NCBI RefSeq assembly: GCF_003426815.1
Contig: NZ_QKYK01000013.1
Span: 86,874-150,873 of the forward strand
Direction of reading: 5' to 3'
DNA length: 64,000 bases
Origin: Desertimonas flava
GTDB lineage: Bacteria; Actinomycetota; Acidimicrobiia; Acidimicrobiales; Ilumatobacteraceae
The position numbers and the translations under genes are program-made. Below the pieces are notes generated by a model that made no database searches, was not told where the DNA came from, and saw only the letters and a list, made by a program, of their open reading frames with translations. This document shows positions 43,742-51,151 of this stretch, piece by piece. Numbering within the stretch: position 1 is the stretch's first letter; every line of letters begins with the position of its first letter.

Positions 43742-43757
43742 TTTCGTCATGACGAAA
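43742..43757. repeat. Palindrome copy 4, perfect 16-bp
   Basis: TTTCGTCATGACGAAA again, 318 bp after copy 3 and 84 bp before the start of the AbiEi/DUF559-like gene. Confidence 0.85.
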
Positions 43758-43794
43758 GCTGCGATGGCCAGGGCGCTCCCGACAGAGCGGGAAA

Positions 43795-43807
43795 CCCTGT
43801 CACAGGG
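43795..43807. promoter_or_regulatory. Operator-like inverted repeat before the AbiEi/DUF559 gene
   Basis: CCCTGT-C-ACAGGG is a perfect inverted repeat with one central base, 18 nt before ATG 43826. A partial CGTCATGA follows it. Too short a loop for a terminator, so a protein-binding site is more likely. Confidence 0.4.
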
Positions 43808-43825
43808 CGTCGTCATGATCGGGGC

Positions 43826-44746
43826 ATGCGAGACGTCGATCGGAGACTTGCCGGGCTCGCCGTTCGGCAGCACGAGGTGTTCAGCCGGAAGCAGGCGCGC
43901 GACCGCGGCCTCTCCGCAAGCGCGCTGTCGAGGCGCATCGCGACCGGACAGATCGTCGCGCGCGGGCGGCAGGCGCTGCACTTCCCAGGGGTGAAGCTCA
44001 CGTATCGCGGGCGCTTGCAGGCCGGCCTGTTCGACGCCGGGCCCGACGCCATGATCGGCGGCCGGGCCGCGGCCAGCCTCTACCGACTCGACGGGTTCCG
44101 CGAGGGGCCGCTGGAGTTCGTGACGCTGCATGATCGGCGGCGGCGAACACCGCATGTTCTGCATTCGGTCGACGCCTTCGGCCCGTCAGACTGCTGGAGT
44201 GTCGCCGGGATGAGGTGCACCTCACCCACGCTCACGGTCATCCACCTCTTCGCGTGGGGCAGCGACGACGAGGCCACCAACGCGCTCGACAGTGCCTGCC
44301 GCATGCGTCTCACGTCTGTCCCCGATCTGCGGCAGCGCCTCGACGAGATGGGTCGCGCCGGCCGTGCTGGGGTTGCCCGGTTCGAGAGCACAGTGCGATC
44401 CGCCGTCGTCGACAGCTGGTTGGAACGCCGGTTCCTCAGGCTCCTGCGGTCGGCTGGGCTTCCGATCCCTGCGGTGCAGCAGCGGTGGAAACTCGCGGGG
44501 GTCGGTGTGGTCCGCGTCGACTTCGAGTTTCCGCTCTGGGGAGTGGTCATCGAGGTCGGTGGGCGGCTGGGGTACCAGTCGAACCCCGACCGCACTCACA
44601 AGGAGCGCCGCCGTAACGCGCTGCAGCTCGACGGGAAGACCGTCTACTTCTTCACGCACCACGACGTCGTCAACGACCCGAGCTACGCCGTCGGCACCGT
44701 CGCCGCGGCCCTGGGCATGACGATCCCGACACAGCGCACCGGCTGA
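43826..44746 (+). CDS. AbiEi-like protein with C-terminal DUF559 nuclease-like domain
   Basis: A 306-residue protein. The N-terminus looks like an AbiEi winged-helix antitoxin (RQHEVFSRKQARDRGLSASALSRRIATGQIVARGRQALHFPG). The middle has a nucleotidyl-like core. The C-terminal part is a DUF559/VSR-type nuclease fold: VRVDFEFPLWGVVIEVGGRLGYQSNPDRTHKERRRNALQLDGKTVYFFTHHDV, with Asp and Glu in the expected places. No AbiEii toxin gene is beside it. These solitary genes are common in Actinobacteria and their role is not settled. The start was chosen because the operator-like site and a TTTCGTCATGACGAAA copy sit upstream. Its last 202 bp are duplicated further on. Confidence 0.75.
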   Translation: MRDVDRRLAGLAVRQHEVFSRKQARDRGLSASALSRRIATGQIVARGRQALHFPGVKLTYRGRLQAGLFDAGPDAMIGGRAAASLYRLDGFREGPLEFVTLHDRRRRTPHVLHSVDAFGPSDCWSVAGMRCTSPTLTVIHLFAWGSDDEATNALDSACRMRLTSVPDLRQRLDEMGRAGRAGVARFESTVRSAVVDSWLERRFLRLLRSAGLPIPAVQQRWKLAGVGVVRVDFEFPLWGVVIEVGGRLGYQSNPDRTHKERRRNALQLDGKTVYFFTHHDVVNDPSYAVGTVAAALGMTIPTQRTG

Positions 44747-44814
44747 GCGAACCGACAGCAAGGCGTGTGCCGCTGATTGCGGGAACCGCAACCCCCAGCA
44801 CACACCTCGATCCG
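44545..44814 (+). repeat. First copy of a 270-bp tandem duplication
   Basis: The 3' end of the DUF559 gene (codons for VIEVGGRLGYQS to the stop) plus 68 bp downstream, including a compound hairpin (44762-44808: GGCGTGTG/CACACACC outer, TTGCGG-GAA-CCGCAA inner). It matches 44847-45117 at about 92% by eye. Confidence 0.85.
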
Positions 44815-44846
44815 ATGACGTCGGGACGCGCGGCACGCGAGCAGCG

Positions 44847-45117
44847 GGTCATCGAGGTCGGCGGGCGGCTCGGATACCAGTCAAACCCCGACCCGCACTC
44901 ACAAGGAGCGCCGCCGTAACGCGCTGCAGCTCGACGGGAAGACCGTCTACTTCTTCACGCACCACGACGTCGTCAACGACCCGGGCTACGTCGTCGCCAC
45001 CGTCGCCGCGGCCCTGGGCATGACGATCCCGACGCAGCGCACCGGCTGAGCCGAACCGACAGCGAGGTGTGTGTCGGTGATTGCGGGAACCGCAACCCCG
45101 AGCACACACCTCGATCC
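44847..45117 (+). pseudogene. Duplicated, frameshifted 3' end of the DUF559 gene
   Basis: A second copy starts 32 bp after the first ends. It encodes VIEVGGRLGYQSNPD and then shifts frame because of one extra C (copy 2 is 271 bp, copy 1 is 270). Further on the matching text resumes in another frame. It has no start codon of its own. Substitutions are scattered, so the duplication is not brand new. Its stop is followed by the second hairpin. Confidence 0.85.
45065..45111. terminator. Compound hairpin between pseudogene and fused acyl-CoA dehydrogenase
   Basis: Outer arms AGGTGTGTG (45065-45073) and CACACACCT (45103-45111), inner hairpin TTGCGG-GAA-CCGCAA (45081-45095). It lies 28 nt before the convergent gene end. 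The copy at 44762-44808 pairs slightly less well. Confidence 0.6.
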
Positions 45118-45139
45118 CACGGAGAACCGGGGCCGATGG

Positions 45140-47293
45140 CTACTTCAGCAGCGGGTCGCGTGGGAGGCCGGCGATGCGCTCGCCGATCTGGTTGCGCTTG
45201 ATCTCGCTGGTGCCGCCGGCGATGGACAGCCCGCGGTGTGACAGGACGATCGCGTTGCTGATGGCGCCGGGCCCGTCCATGAACAGCGCATCGGGGCCGT
45301 TGAGCTCGGTGAAGATCGCCGCCGCCTCGTGGAGGATCTCCGACAGCACGAGCTTCGTCATCGCGCCCTCGGGCCCCGGGCCGTCGCCGGCGACGGCGCG
45401 GTTGGCCGAGCGGAGGTTGAGCAGTGCGATGCCCTGATGGTGGGCGAGGTGACGGCCGAGACGAGCCGCTCCCCCTTCGAGGCGCTCGGGATGGGCGTCG
45501 AACGCAGACACCGCCGCGTGGGCGGTCTGGCCGTACCGGGACGTGCCGCCGCCGATGCTGACGCTTTCGTTGCCGAGCGTGGCCCGGGCGACCGTCCAGC
45601 CGCCGTCGACGGGCCCGATCACGTCGTCGTCGGGAACGAACACGTCGTCGAAGAAGACCTCGTTGAAGTCGGCGTTGCCGCTCGGCTGCCGCAGCGGACG
45701 GACCTCCACGCCCTTGGCGTGCATGTCGATCACCATCATCGTGATGCCCTCGTGCTTGGGCACCTCGGGATTGGTGCGCACGGTGGCGAAGCCGAAGCTC
45801 GACAGGTGGGCGCCACTCGTCCACACCTTCTGGCCGTTCACCAGCCAGCCGCCCTCCACCCGGGTGGCCTTCGTCTTGATGCCGGCGGCGTCGGAGCCGG
45901 CGTCGGGCTCGCTGAACAGCTGGCACCAGATCACCTCTTGGCGCAGGGCCGGGCCGACGAACCGCTCCACCTGGTCGGGCGTGGCGTGCTGGATGATCGT
46001 GAGGATGTTCCAGGCCGTGATGCCGTACTCGGGACGCTTGACCCCGGCCTTCTCGAACTCCTCCTCGATGACGAGCTGCTCCACGGCACCGGCCTGGCGT
46101 CCGTGGGGCTTGGGCCACGACGGCATCACGTAACCCGTCTCGATCAGCTTCTCGAGCCGGGCCTTGTCGTCGAGACCCTCGAGGGACGCGGCGAACGCCC
46201 GCACCTCCGCGCGGATCGCCTCGGCTTCGGGCGGCAGCTCGATCGCCTTGGCCCGCACCACGCCGTTGCGGGACAGGTCGGTGAGGTCGGACGCCGCGGC
46301 CGATCCGTCGAGCAGGAGAAGCAAGGCGGTCGCCCGGCGCATGTAGAGGTGCGCGTCGTGCTCCCACGTCATGCCGATGCCGCCGTGCACCTGCGTGTTG
46401 AGGTTGGCGCAGAGATCGGCGGCGGGCGCGGCGAGCGTGGCCGCCACGGCGGCGGCGAACGACAGCTGGTCGCCGCCGGTCGAGGCGGCACGGGCGGCGT
46501 CCCAGACGGCGCCGGTGGCGAGCTCGGAGGCCACGACCATGTTGGCGACGTGATGCTTCACGCCTTGGTACATGCCGATCGGGCGGCCGAACTGGAGGCG
46601 CTCGCGGGCGTAGGCGGCGGCCAGCTCGGTGGTCTCGGCAGCCACGCCGACGGCCTCGGCCGACAGGATCACGCGGGCGAGATCGACGAGGAGCCGGCGC
46701 GCACCGGGCAGCACCGTGACCGGCGCACCGTCGAGCGTGACGCGGGCCGCCCGGCGCGACGGGTCGAGGTTGGGCGGTGTCGTGACCGTGACGCCGTCGC
46801 CCACACGGACCACGGCGACGTCGTCACCCGCGGGGACGAGCAGCAGCGTGGCGAGCCCGCCGCCGACGACGGCGCCGGCATCCCCGCTCGCTGCTCCCCC
46901 GTTCACCGTGACGTCGCCGCTGAGGGCCACGGCGCCGACCGTCGAGCCGTCGGCCAGCCCGGGGAGGAACTCCTTCTTGGCGGCGTCGTCGCCGCCCGCA
47001 GCGATGACGGCGCTGGCGATCACCGACGGGACGAACGGGCCAGGGGCGACTGCGCGACCGAGCTCCTCGACCACCACCACGAGCTCCTCGAGCCGGTACC
47101 CCGATCCGCCGTGCTCCTCAGGCACGTGGAGACCGAGCCAGCCGAGATTGCCGAGCTCACCCCACCACTCCGGCAAGGCCTCATCGGGAGCCTCCAGCAG
47201 GGCGCGATTCCCGGCGCGCAACGACCGGGCGGTGGCGAAATCGCGAACGGTGGACGCGAGCGCGCGGTGGTCGTCGGTGATCGCAATCGGCAT
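45140..47293 (-). CDS. Fused two-domain acyl-CoA dehydrogenase
   Basis: A 717-residue protein with two acyl-CoA dehydrogenase modules. Residues 1-355 start PIAITDDHRALASTVRDFATARSL and hold the VPEEHGGSGYRLEELVVVVEELG segment and RERLQFGRPIGMYQGVKHHVANM, but no full FAD-binding text. Residues 370-717 are a complete enzyme: VIWCQLFSEPDAGSDAAGI, VNGQKVWTSGAHLSSFGFATVRTNPEVP and GLSIAGGTSEIKRNQIGERIAGLP. Paired chains of this kind are often separate FadE genes; here they are one. ATG 47293 with GGGGA upstream was chosen over 47341. It is related to the single-domain enzyme at 8532-9734. Steroid-side-chain or fatty-acid breakdown is possible. Confidence 0.88.
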   Translation of the reverse strand: MPIAITDDHRALASTVRDFATARSLRAGNRALLEAPDEALPEWWGELGNLGWLGLHVPEEHGGSGYRLEELVVVVEELGRAVAPGPFVPSVIASAVIAAGGDDAAKKEFLPGLADGSTVGAVALSGDVTVNGGAASGDAGAVVGGGLATLLLVPAGDDVAVVRVGDGVTVTTPPNLDPSRRAARVTLDGAPVTVLPGARRLLVDLARVILSAEAVGVAAETTELAAAYARERLQFGRPIGMYQGVKHHVANMVVASELATGAVWDAARAASTGGDQLSFAAAVAATLAAPAADLCANLNTQVHGGIGMTWEHDAHLYMRRATALLLLLDGSAAASDLTDLSRNGVVRAKAIELPPEAEAIRAEVRAFAASLEGLDDKARLEKLIETGYVMPSWPKPHGRQAGAVEQLVIEEEFEKAGVKRPEYGITAWNILTIIQHATPDQVERFVGPALRQEVIWCQLFSEPDAGSDAAGIKTKATRVEGGWLVNGQKVWTSGAHLSSFGFATVRTNPEVPKHEGITMMVIDMHAKGVEVRPLRQPSGNADFNEVFFDDVFVPDDDVIGPVDGGWTVARATLGNESVSIGGGTSRYGQTAHAAVSAFDAHPERLEGGAARLGRHLAHHQGIALLNLRSANRAVAGDGPGPEGAMTKLVLSEILHEAAAIFTELNGPDALFMDGPGAISNAIVLSHRGLSIAGGTSEIKRNQIGERIAGLPRDPLLK

Positions 47294-47341
47294 GGTTCGT
47301 TCCCCTGACGTGAAGACGAGTAAGCGCCAATCATGCGCCAC

Positions 47342-47749
47342 TCACCCGGCTGGTGGCGAGCCGGGCGACTCGGCGGGCGACGCCGATGGCGACGGCGATG
47401 GCGACGCCGCGGCGGGAAGTTCGCGGTTGCGCAGCGGTCGTGCGGCGTCGAGCACCCAATCGAGGATGCGGCGCAGCTCGGCCGCCGCCGGTTTGGCCCC
47501 GGCGGCCTCCAGGTCGGCCTCGGCGTCGTCGACCGCGCACGCCAGCACGTACAGATCGTCGTGGAGCTCGTCGAGCGCCGACCGAGCCATCACCAGCTCC
47601 CCCTCGCTCAGCTCGAGCTCGTTGGCGCGCTGCCTCGCTACCCAGTCCCACTGGCGGCACGGCTGCGAGCAGTACAGACGCGGTCGCCCGCGACCGCGCT
47701 GCTCCGGGAGCGCTCGACGGCACCAGCGGCAGCGCTTGACTTCCGTCAT
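47342..47749 (-). CDS. Small zinc-finger protein
   Basis: A 135-residue protein. The start TEVKRCRWCRRALPEQRGRGRPRLYCSQPCRQWDWVARQRANELE holds a CxxC and a CxxxC pair, a zinc finger I have seen at the start of small actinobacterial proteins. The rest is helical with a Pro/Ser-rich tail. An in-frame ATG at 47791 would add 14 residues. The ATG at 47749 lies inside a TTCCGTCATGACGAAA copy of the palindrome seen at 42914-43757, so binding there could block translation or transcription. Function unknown; DNA binding is possible from the finger and the arginines. Confidence 0.65.
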   Translation of the reverse strand: MTEVKRCRWCRRALPEQRGRGRPRLYCSQPCRQWDWVARQRANELELSEGELVMARSALDELHDDLYVLACAVDDAEADLEAAGAKPAAAELRRILDWVLDAARPLRNRELPAAASPSPSPSASPAESPGSPPAG

Positions 47750-47756
47750 GACGAAA
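47741..47756. repeat. Palindrome copy 5, over the zinc-finger gene start
   Basis: TTCCGTCATGACGAAA, one mismatch from the perfect palindrome. It covers codon 1 of the minus-strand gene 47342-47749. Confidence 0.75.
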
Positions 47757-47972
47757 CGGTAGATCGGCCGCGGCCGGCGATCGCGGACCATCACGTACAC
47801 TCGGCTCGTCGATATGTAGGCGCCTAGGGTTCCGCCGCCACACATGCCAGTGGTGGGTCTGGTCCGAGCGGCGCAGACGGCCCCACATATTCGGGCCTGC
47901 ATCTGTCGGGACAAAAGCCTGGGGGGAGACGTCGGCACCGCAACCCGTCGCGTGCCGCTCCCGGAGGTTCCC

Positions 47973-48983
47973 ATGTCCCGACCCGTCCCCACCATCCCAC
48001 CGTCGTTCACTGCGTCCGGTCACGTGCGGCTGCGCCTGCTCGCCGTGCTGGTCACCGTGCTGTGGTCGAGCTCGTGGGTGCTCATCCGCAAGCTCCTGGA
48101 CGACGGCGACCGCATCCCTCCGCTCACGTTCGCCGGGCTCCGGTACGGGCTCGCTGCCGTCGCCCTCGGCGCGTGGATCGCCCTTCGCGGTCCCGTCCGG
48201 GCACCGGCGCCACTGCGGTCGCTCGGCGCGGGCGGCCTGGCTGCCATCGCCGGACTCGGGGTGGTGCAGTTCGCCATCACCCAGGGCGCCCAGTTCGTCG
48301 CCATCGACAACCAACCGGCGGCGACGACCAACCTGCTCCTCGCCGCCACTCCCCTGCTCGTGGCGGCGGCCGGAACGATCATCGGTGAGCCGATGACACG
48401 GCGGCAGTTGATCGCCGGCGCGGCGATCATCGCCGGCTCGCTGATCTACTTCACCGGCGACCTCGGTTTCACGGCGATCGGGCTCGCCGCCGCGCTGATC
48501 GGTCTCGGCGCCAACGCCGCCTCGGCGCTGTACGGACGCGCCGTCAATCGGTCCACGCACCTGGATGCGTGGCGGCTCACGGCCACCACGATGTCGGTCG
48601 GCGCCGCCGTGCTCGTCGTCGCCGGCCTGATGATCGACGGCGTGCCGCGCGTGAGCCTGACGGCCGCCGCCGTGGTCGCGTGGCTCGCCGTGGTAAACAC
48701 CGCGCTGGCGTTCACATGGTGGAACATCTGCCTGCGCCGGCTCGGCGCCGCCGAGATGGCGGCGATCAACACGTTGATGTCGGTGCAGATCCCCGTCCTC
48801 GCCTGGATCTTCCTCGACGAGGCGATCGGCGTCTCAGAGGCCGTGGGCATCACCATCGTGGCGGGCGCGGTGGCCTCCGTGGCGATGCGCCGTGGCCGCG
48901 AGGCCGACGCCGTGACTGAGCGGCAGGCGTCGCGCACACCGGTGACATCGCCGTCTGGGTCGGGTCACCAGCCGGTGAGGTGA
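47973..48983 (+). CDS. EamA/DMT-superfamily transporter
   Basis: A 336-residue membrane transporter with ten predicted spans in two EamA repeats, the standard layout. The repeats begin with LRLLAVLVTVLWSSSWVLIRKLL and with GFTAIGLAAALIGLGANAASALYGRAV. The Pro/Gly texts LTFAGLRYGLAAVALGAW and EMAAINTLMSVQIPVLAWIFLDEAI are typical. It would export a metabolite or drug. The ATG at 47973 has GGAGG 8 nt before; the open frame to 47844 is a shadow. Its 3' end overlaps the convergent serine-hydrolase gene by 19 nt. Confidence 0.9.
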   Translation: MSRPVPTIPPSFTASGHVRLRLLAVLVTVLWSSSWVLIRKLLDDGDRIPPLTFAGLRYGLAAVALGAWIALRGPVRAPAPLRSLGAGGLAAIAGLGVVQFAITQGAQFVAIDNQPAATTNLLLAATPLLVAAAGTIIGEPMTRRQLIAGAAIIAGSLIYFTGDLGFTAIGLAAALIGLGANAASALYGRAVNRSTHLDAWRLTATTMSVGAAVLVVAGLMIDGVPRVSLTAAAVVAWLAVVNTALAFTWWNICLRRLGAAEMAAINTLMSVQIPVLAWIFLDEAIGVSEAVGITIVAGAVASVAMRRGREADAVTERQASRTPVTSPSGSGHQPVR

Positions 48984-49807
48984 GCGCGGATGCCGAGTCC
49001 GACGGTCCGCATCGCGTCGAGCACCGCCGCGCGGCTGTGCATGTCCTCCCGGCCCCACCGGGCGATGACGGCGTAGGCGACGCGCCGGTCCCCCAGCCTC
49101 ACCACTCCGACGTCGGCCCGGGTGCCCTCGTCGGTGCCCGTCTTGTTGAACATCGACATCCCCGTTGCCCGGTCGGTGCCGCCGTGAGCGAGCGGATCGA
49201 ACGCCAGCGCCGACGCCACCATCGACAGATCGGTGTTGGTCGCCAGCCAGCCCCGGACGCGGGCGGACACCTCGCTCGAGACGAGACCGCCCCGATCGAG
49301 TCGTTCGGCAACGCGCGACAGCTCGGCTGCCGTCCCGTGCGAGAGCGTCGCCGCATGCACGCCAGGGCGTCGGTCGTCACGGACGCCAGGGCGTCGGTCG
49401 TCACGGACGACGTCGTTCAGTGCGCTGTCGGTGATCCCCAGCGCAGTCGTCCGCTCCTGCACCGTCGACAGGCCGATCCGGCGGAGGAGCACGTTGGTGG
49501 CCAGATTGTCGGACACCGCCCCGACGAGCCGGGCGAGGTCGTCGACGGCGAGGCGCTGGACCACGAGGTGTTGGAGCAGGCCGGAGTCGGCGACCATGTC
49601 GTCGCTCGTCGGCTCCAGCCGCTCGTCGGGATCGAGGGCGCCGCGCTCGATGAGATCGGCCACGGCGATCAGGGCGAAGATCTTGCCGACGCTCGCCGTG
49701 GGGAGCACCTGCGTGGCGTCGACCTCGTCGAGCGTTCCGGTGGTGAAGTCAGTGACCCGCGCGCTCCAGACGGCGTGACCGCACGAGCGCAGCGGGTCGA
49801 GGATCAC
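48965..49807 (-). CDS. Class A beta-lactamase-like serine hydrolase, no signal peptide
   Basis: A 280-residue protein with the class A motifs: SVGK (Ser39-Lys42), SDN (Ser99-Asn101) and KTG (Lys222-Gly224). Two things are odd. The sequence begins directly in the core fold, with no signal peptide. The omega-loop motif ExxLN is DSALN (Asp127-Asn131), so the deacylating Glu is Asp. Residues 135-150 are a repeated RDDRRPGV, within the loop, from a 24-bp DNA duplication. Its GTG start overlaps the stop of an RpiR-type regulator gene by 4 nt. It may be a D-Ala or peptide hydrolase of wall recycling in the cytoplasm rather than a resistance enzyme. Confidence 0.82.
   Translation of the reverse strand: MILDPLRSCGHAVWSARVTDFTTGTLDEVDATQVLPTASVGKIFALIAVADLIERGALDPDERLEPTSDDMVADSGLLQHLVVQRLAVDDLARLVGAVSDNLATNVLLRRIGLSTVQERTTALGITDSALNDVVRDDRRPGVRDDRRPGVHAATLSHGTAAELSRVAERLDRGGLVSSEVSARVRGWLATNTDLSMVASALAFDPLAHGGTDRATGMSMFNKTGTDEGTRADVGVVRLGDRRVAYAVIARWGREDMHSRAAVLDAMRTVGLGIRAHLTGW
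49361..49408 (-). repeat. 24-bp perfect tandem duplication in the serine-hydrolase gene
   Basis: 49361-49384 and 49385-49408 are identical. In frame they add eight residues (RDDRRPGV twice), so the gene stays open. The duplication falls in the omega-loop region. Confidence 0.9.
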
Positions 49808-50655
49808 CCGTCGGTCAACGAGCCGCCGGCAGCCCACGCCGCGTCGACGCGGGCCAAGCGACTCTCGGCCGAGTCCCGGATGCGCTCGGCCACCGACGCG
49901 GTGATCAGTTCGAGCAGGGCGAGCGTGCCGACCTGGCTCTCGAACGGCGACATCGACTGGGCGGCGAGCGTGAACGAGTAGTGCGCGGCCATCGCCAGCG
50001 GCGACAGCGGGCCGTCGCTGAGGGCGACGACCGTGTGGCCGAGCTCGCGCGCCACGGCGACCCCGTCGAGAAGCCAGCGCTCGTAGCGCCGCAGGTCGAG
50101 GACCAGCAGCGTCGACTGCGGGGCGCTGACCGCCAGCTGGCGCCGGACCGCCACGTCGGTGCCCCACACCGGATCGACGTCGGCCCGCAAGCCGGTCAGG
50201 TCGTGGACGAACTGCAGGGCGACGCCGCGCTCGGCGTCTCCTGCCAGCACCAGGACCGGCCGGTCGAGGTCGGCGAGCAGCTCGACCGTCTTGTCGAGGG
50301 TGGCGCGATCGACGGCGGCCAGGGTGGCCTGCACGTTGGACAGCACCACCGCCGCGTGCCGCTCGAGCGGTTGGTGCCCGTCGAGCTCGCGGATCCGCTC
50401 GACGGCGGGCCGGAGCTGACGGCTGAGGTCACGTTGCACCGACGACTGCAGTGCGCTGAAGCCGTCGAAGCCGAGCTTGGCGGCCAGGCGGACCACGGTG
50501 GCTGCGCCGGCCTTGGCCTGGGCGGCGAGATCGGCCACCGTGCCGAAGGCGACCAGCTGAGGCAGCTCGAGGATGACCTGGGCGACGCGCCGCTCGGCCG
50601 TGGTGAGCTGCGGACCGGCAGCGCCAATGCGGTCCGTGACCTCCATGTCGGCCAT
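49804..50655 (-). CDS. MurR/RpiR-family transcriptional regulator
   Basis: A 283-residue regulator. The N-terminal HTH is TTAERRVAQVILELPQLVAFGTVADLAAQAKAGAATVVRLAAKLGFDGFSALQSSVQRDL. The C-terminal SIS domain, which senses phosphorylated sugars, is VLVLAGDAERGVALQFVHDLTGL and LLVLDLRRYERWLLDGVAVARELGHTVVALSDGPLSPLA. In other bacteria such regulators control MurNAc and sugar-phosphate catabolism. The stop overlaps the serine-hydrolase start, giving a two-gene operon, which supports a wall-recycling role. ATG 50655 was picked because residues before it have no similarity. A TGGCGTG/CACGCCA inverted repeat at 50709-50730 could be its operator. Confidence 0.88.
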   Translation of the reverse strand: MADMEVTDRIGAAGPQLTTAERRVAQVILELPQLVAFGTVADLAAQAKAGAATVVRLAAKLGFDGFSALQSSVQRDLSRQLRPAVERIRELDGHQPLERHAAVVLSNVQATLAAVDRATLDKTVELLADLDRPVLVLAGDAERGVALQFVHDLTGLRADVDPVWGTDVAVRRQLAVSAPQSTLLVLDLRRYERWLLDGVAVARELGHTVVALSDGPLSPLAMAAHYSFTLAAQSMSPFESQVGTLALLELITASVAERIRDSAESRLARVDAAWAAGGSLTDG

Positions 50656-50747
50656 CGCGGCGATCGTAGTGCGCTGCGACCGACCGGGAGGACTGTCGAT
50701 CCTCGCCCTGGCGTGACCAGTGCCACGCCATGATCGTCCAGGAATAA

Positions 50748-50776
50748 TTGACCTAACTGATTGGGACGATTTAAGG
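50748..50776 (+). promoter_or_regulatory. Promoter upstream of whiB
   Basis: TTGACC (50748-50753), a 17-bp spacer and TTAAGG (50771-50776), in an AT-rich patch. An ATCGTCC/GGACGAT inverted repeat brackets the -35 box. The leader to ATG 50852 would be about 70 nt, with GAAGGGGGG as ribosome site. Confidence 0.5.
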
Positions 50777-50851
50777 TCCTTCCCACGCAACGAGAACACG
50801 GTGCCACCATCTCCCACGGATGAGGGCGTGTTCGCTGAAGGGGGGCTCTTC

Positions 50852-51151
50852 ATGACGTCGATGGACATTCCGGTACGCCAGGCCACGACCGAGACCTGGA
50901 TGCGCGAGGCCGCGTGCAAAGGCCTCAGCCATCTGTTCTTCCCGGCTCCGGCCGAGCGGCCGCAGGCCAGGGAACGCCGCGAGGCGATGGCCAAGATGGT
51001 CTGCGAGGAGTGCGCCGTCCAGTCGACGTGTCAGGACTTCGCCCGCCGCAACCACGAGTACGGCTTCTGGGGTGGCGAGAGCGAGGACGAGCGTCACGCC
51101 GCCGGCTTCCGCCTGATCGCGCCCATCGGCGTTCGCGCCAAGTCCGCCTAG
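50852..51151 (+). CDS. WhiB-family iron-sulfur transcription factor
   Basis: A 99-residue WhiB-like protein. The four cluster cysteines are Cys22, Cys51, Cys54 and Cys60 (C-x28-C-x2-C-x5-C). The G(V/I)WGG turn is GFWGGES near residue 71, followed by a basic tail. It would bind a [4Fe-4S] cluster and a sigma factor, sensing oxygen or NO. The C-terminus lacks an obvious AT-hook. It stands alone behind its own promoter, and the stop overlaps the convergent prmA gene by 4 nt. It could belong to the low-oxygen response with PFOR, but the two loci are 37 kb apart. Confidence 0.92.
   Translation: MTSMDIPVRQATTETWMREAACKGLSHLFFPAPAERPQARERREAMAKMVCEECAVQSTCQDFARRNHEYGFWGGESEDERHAAGFRLIAPIGVRAKSA

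Larger units (their letters stand above)
42691..43794. other. Palindrome-bearing region with no convincing gene
   Basis: About 1.1 kb between the M23 peptidase (which starts at 42434) and the gene at 43826. Open frames in every direction have low-complexity Arg/Ser/Pro products and no family similarity, so I call no gene here. Four palindromes of the type TTTCGTCATGACGAAA occur at 42914, 43212, 43424 and 43742. Near 42749-42778 a 15-bp unit, GGCCGGACGTCC plus flanks, is repeated in tandem. The sequence from 42435 to 42618 shows only promoter-like AT-rich patches. Confidence 0.6.

Noticed and set aside
42914..43757. CRISPR array
   Set aside because: The repeats are 13-16-bp palindromes, spacing is 200-320 bp and irregular, and no cas gene is nearby.
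42914..43757. parS or LexA sites
   Set aside because: TTTCGTCATGACGAAA differs from the parS core TGTTTCACGTGAAACA and from the actinobacterial SOS box, and no parAB or recA gene is nearby.
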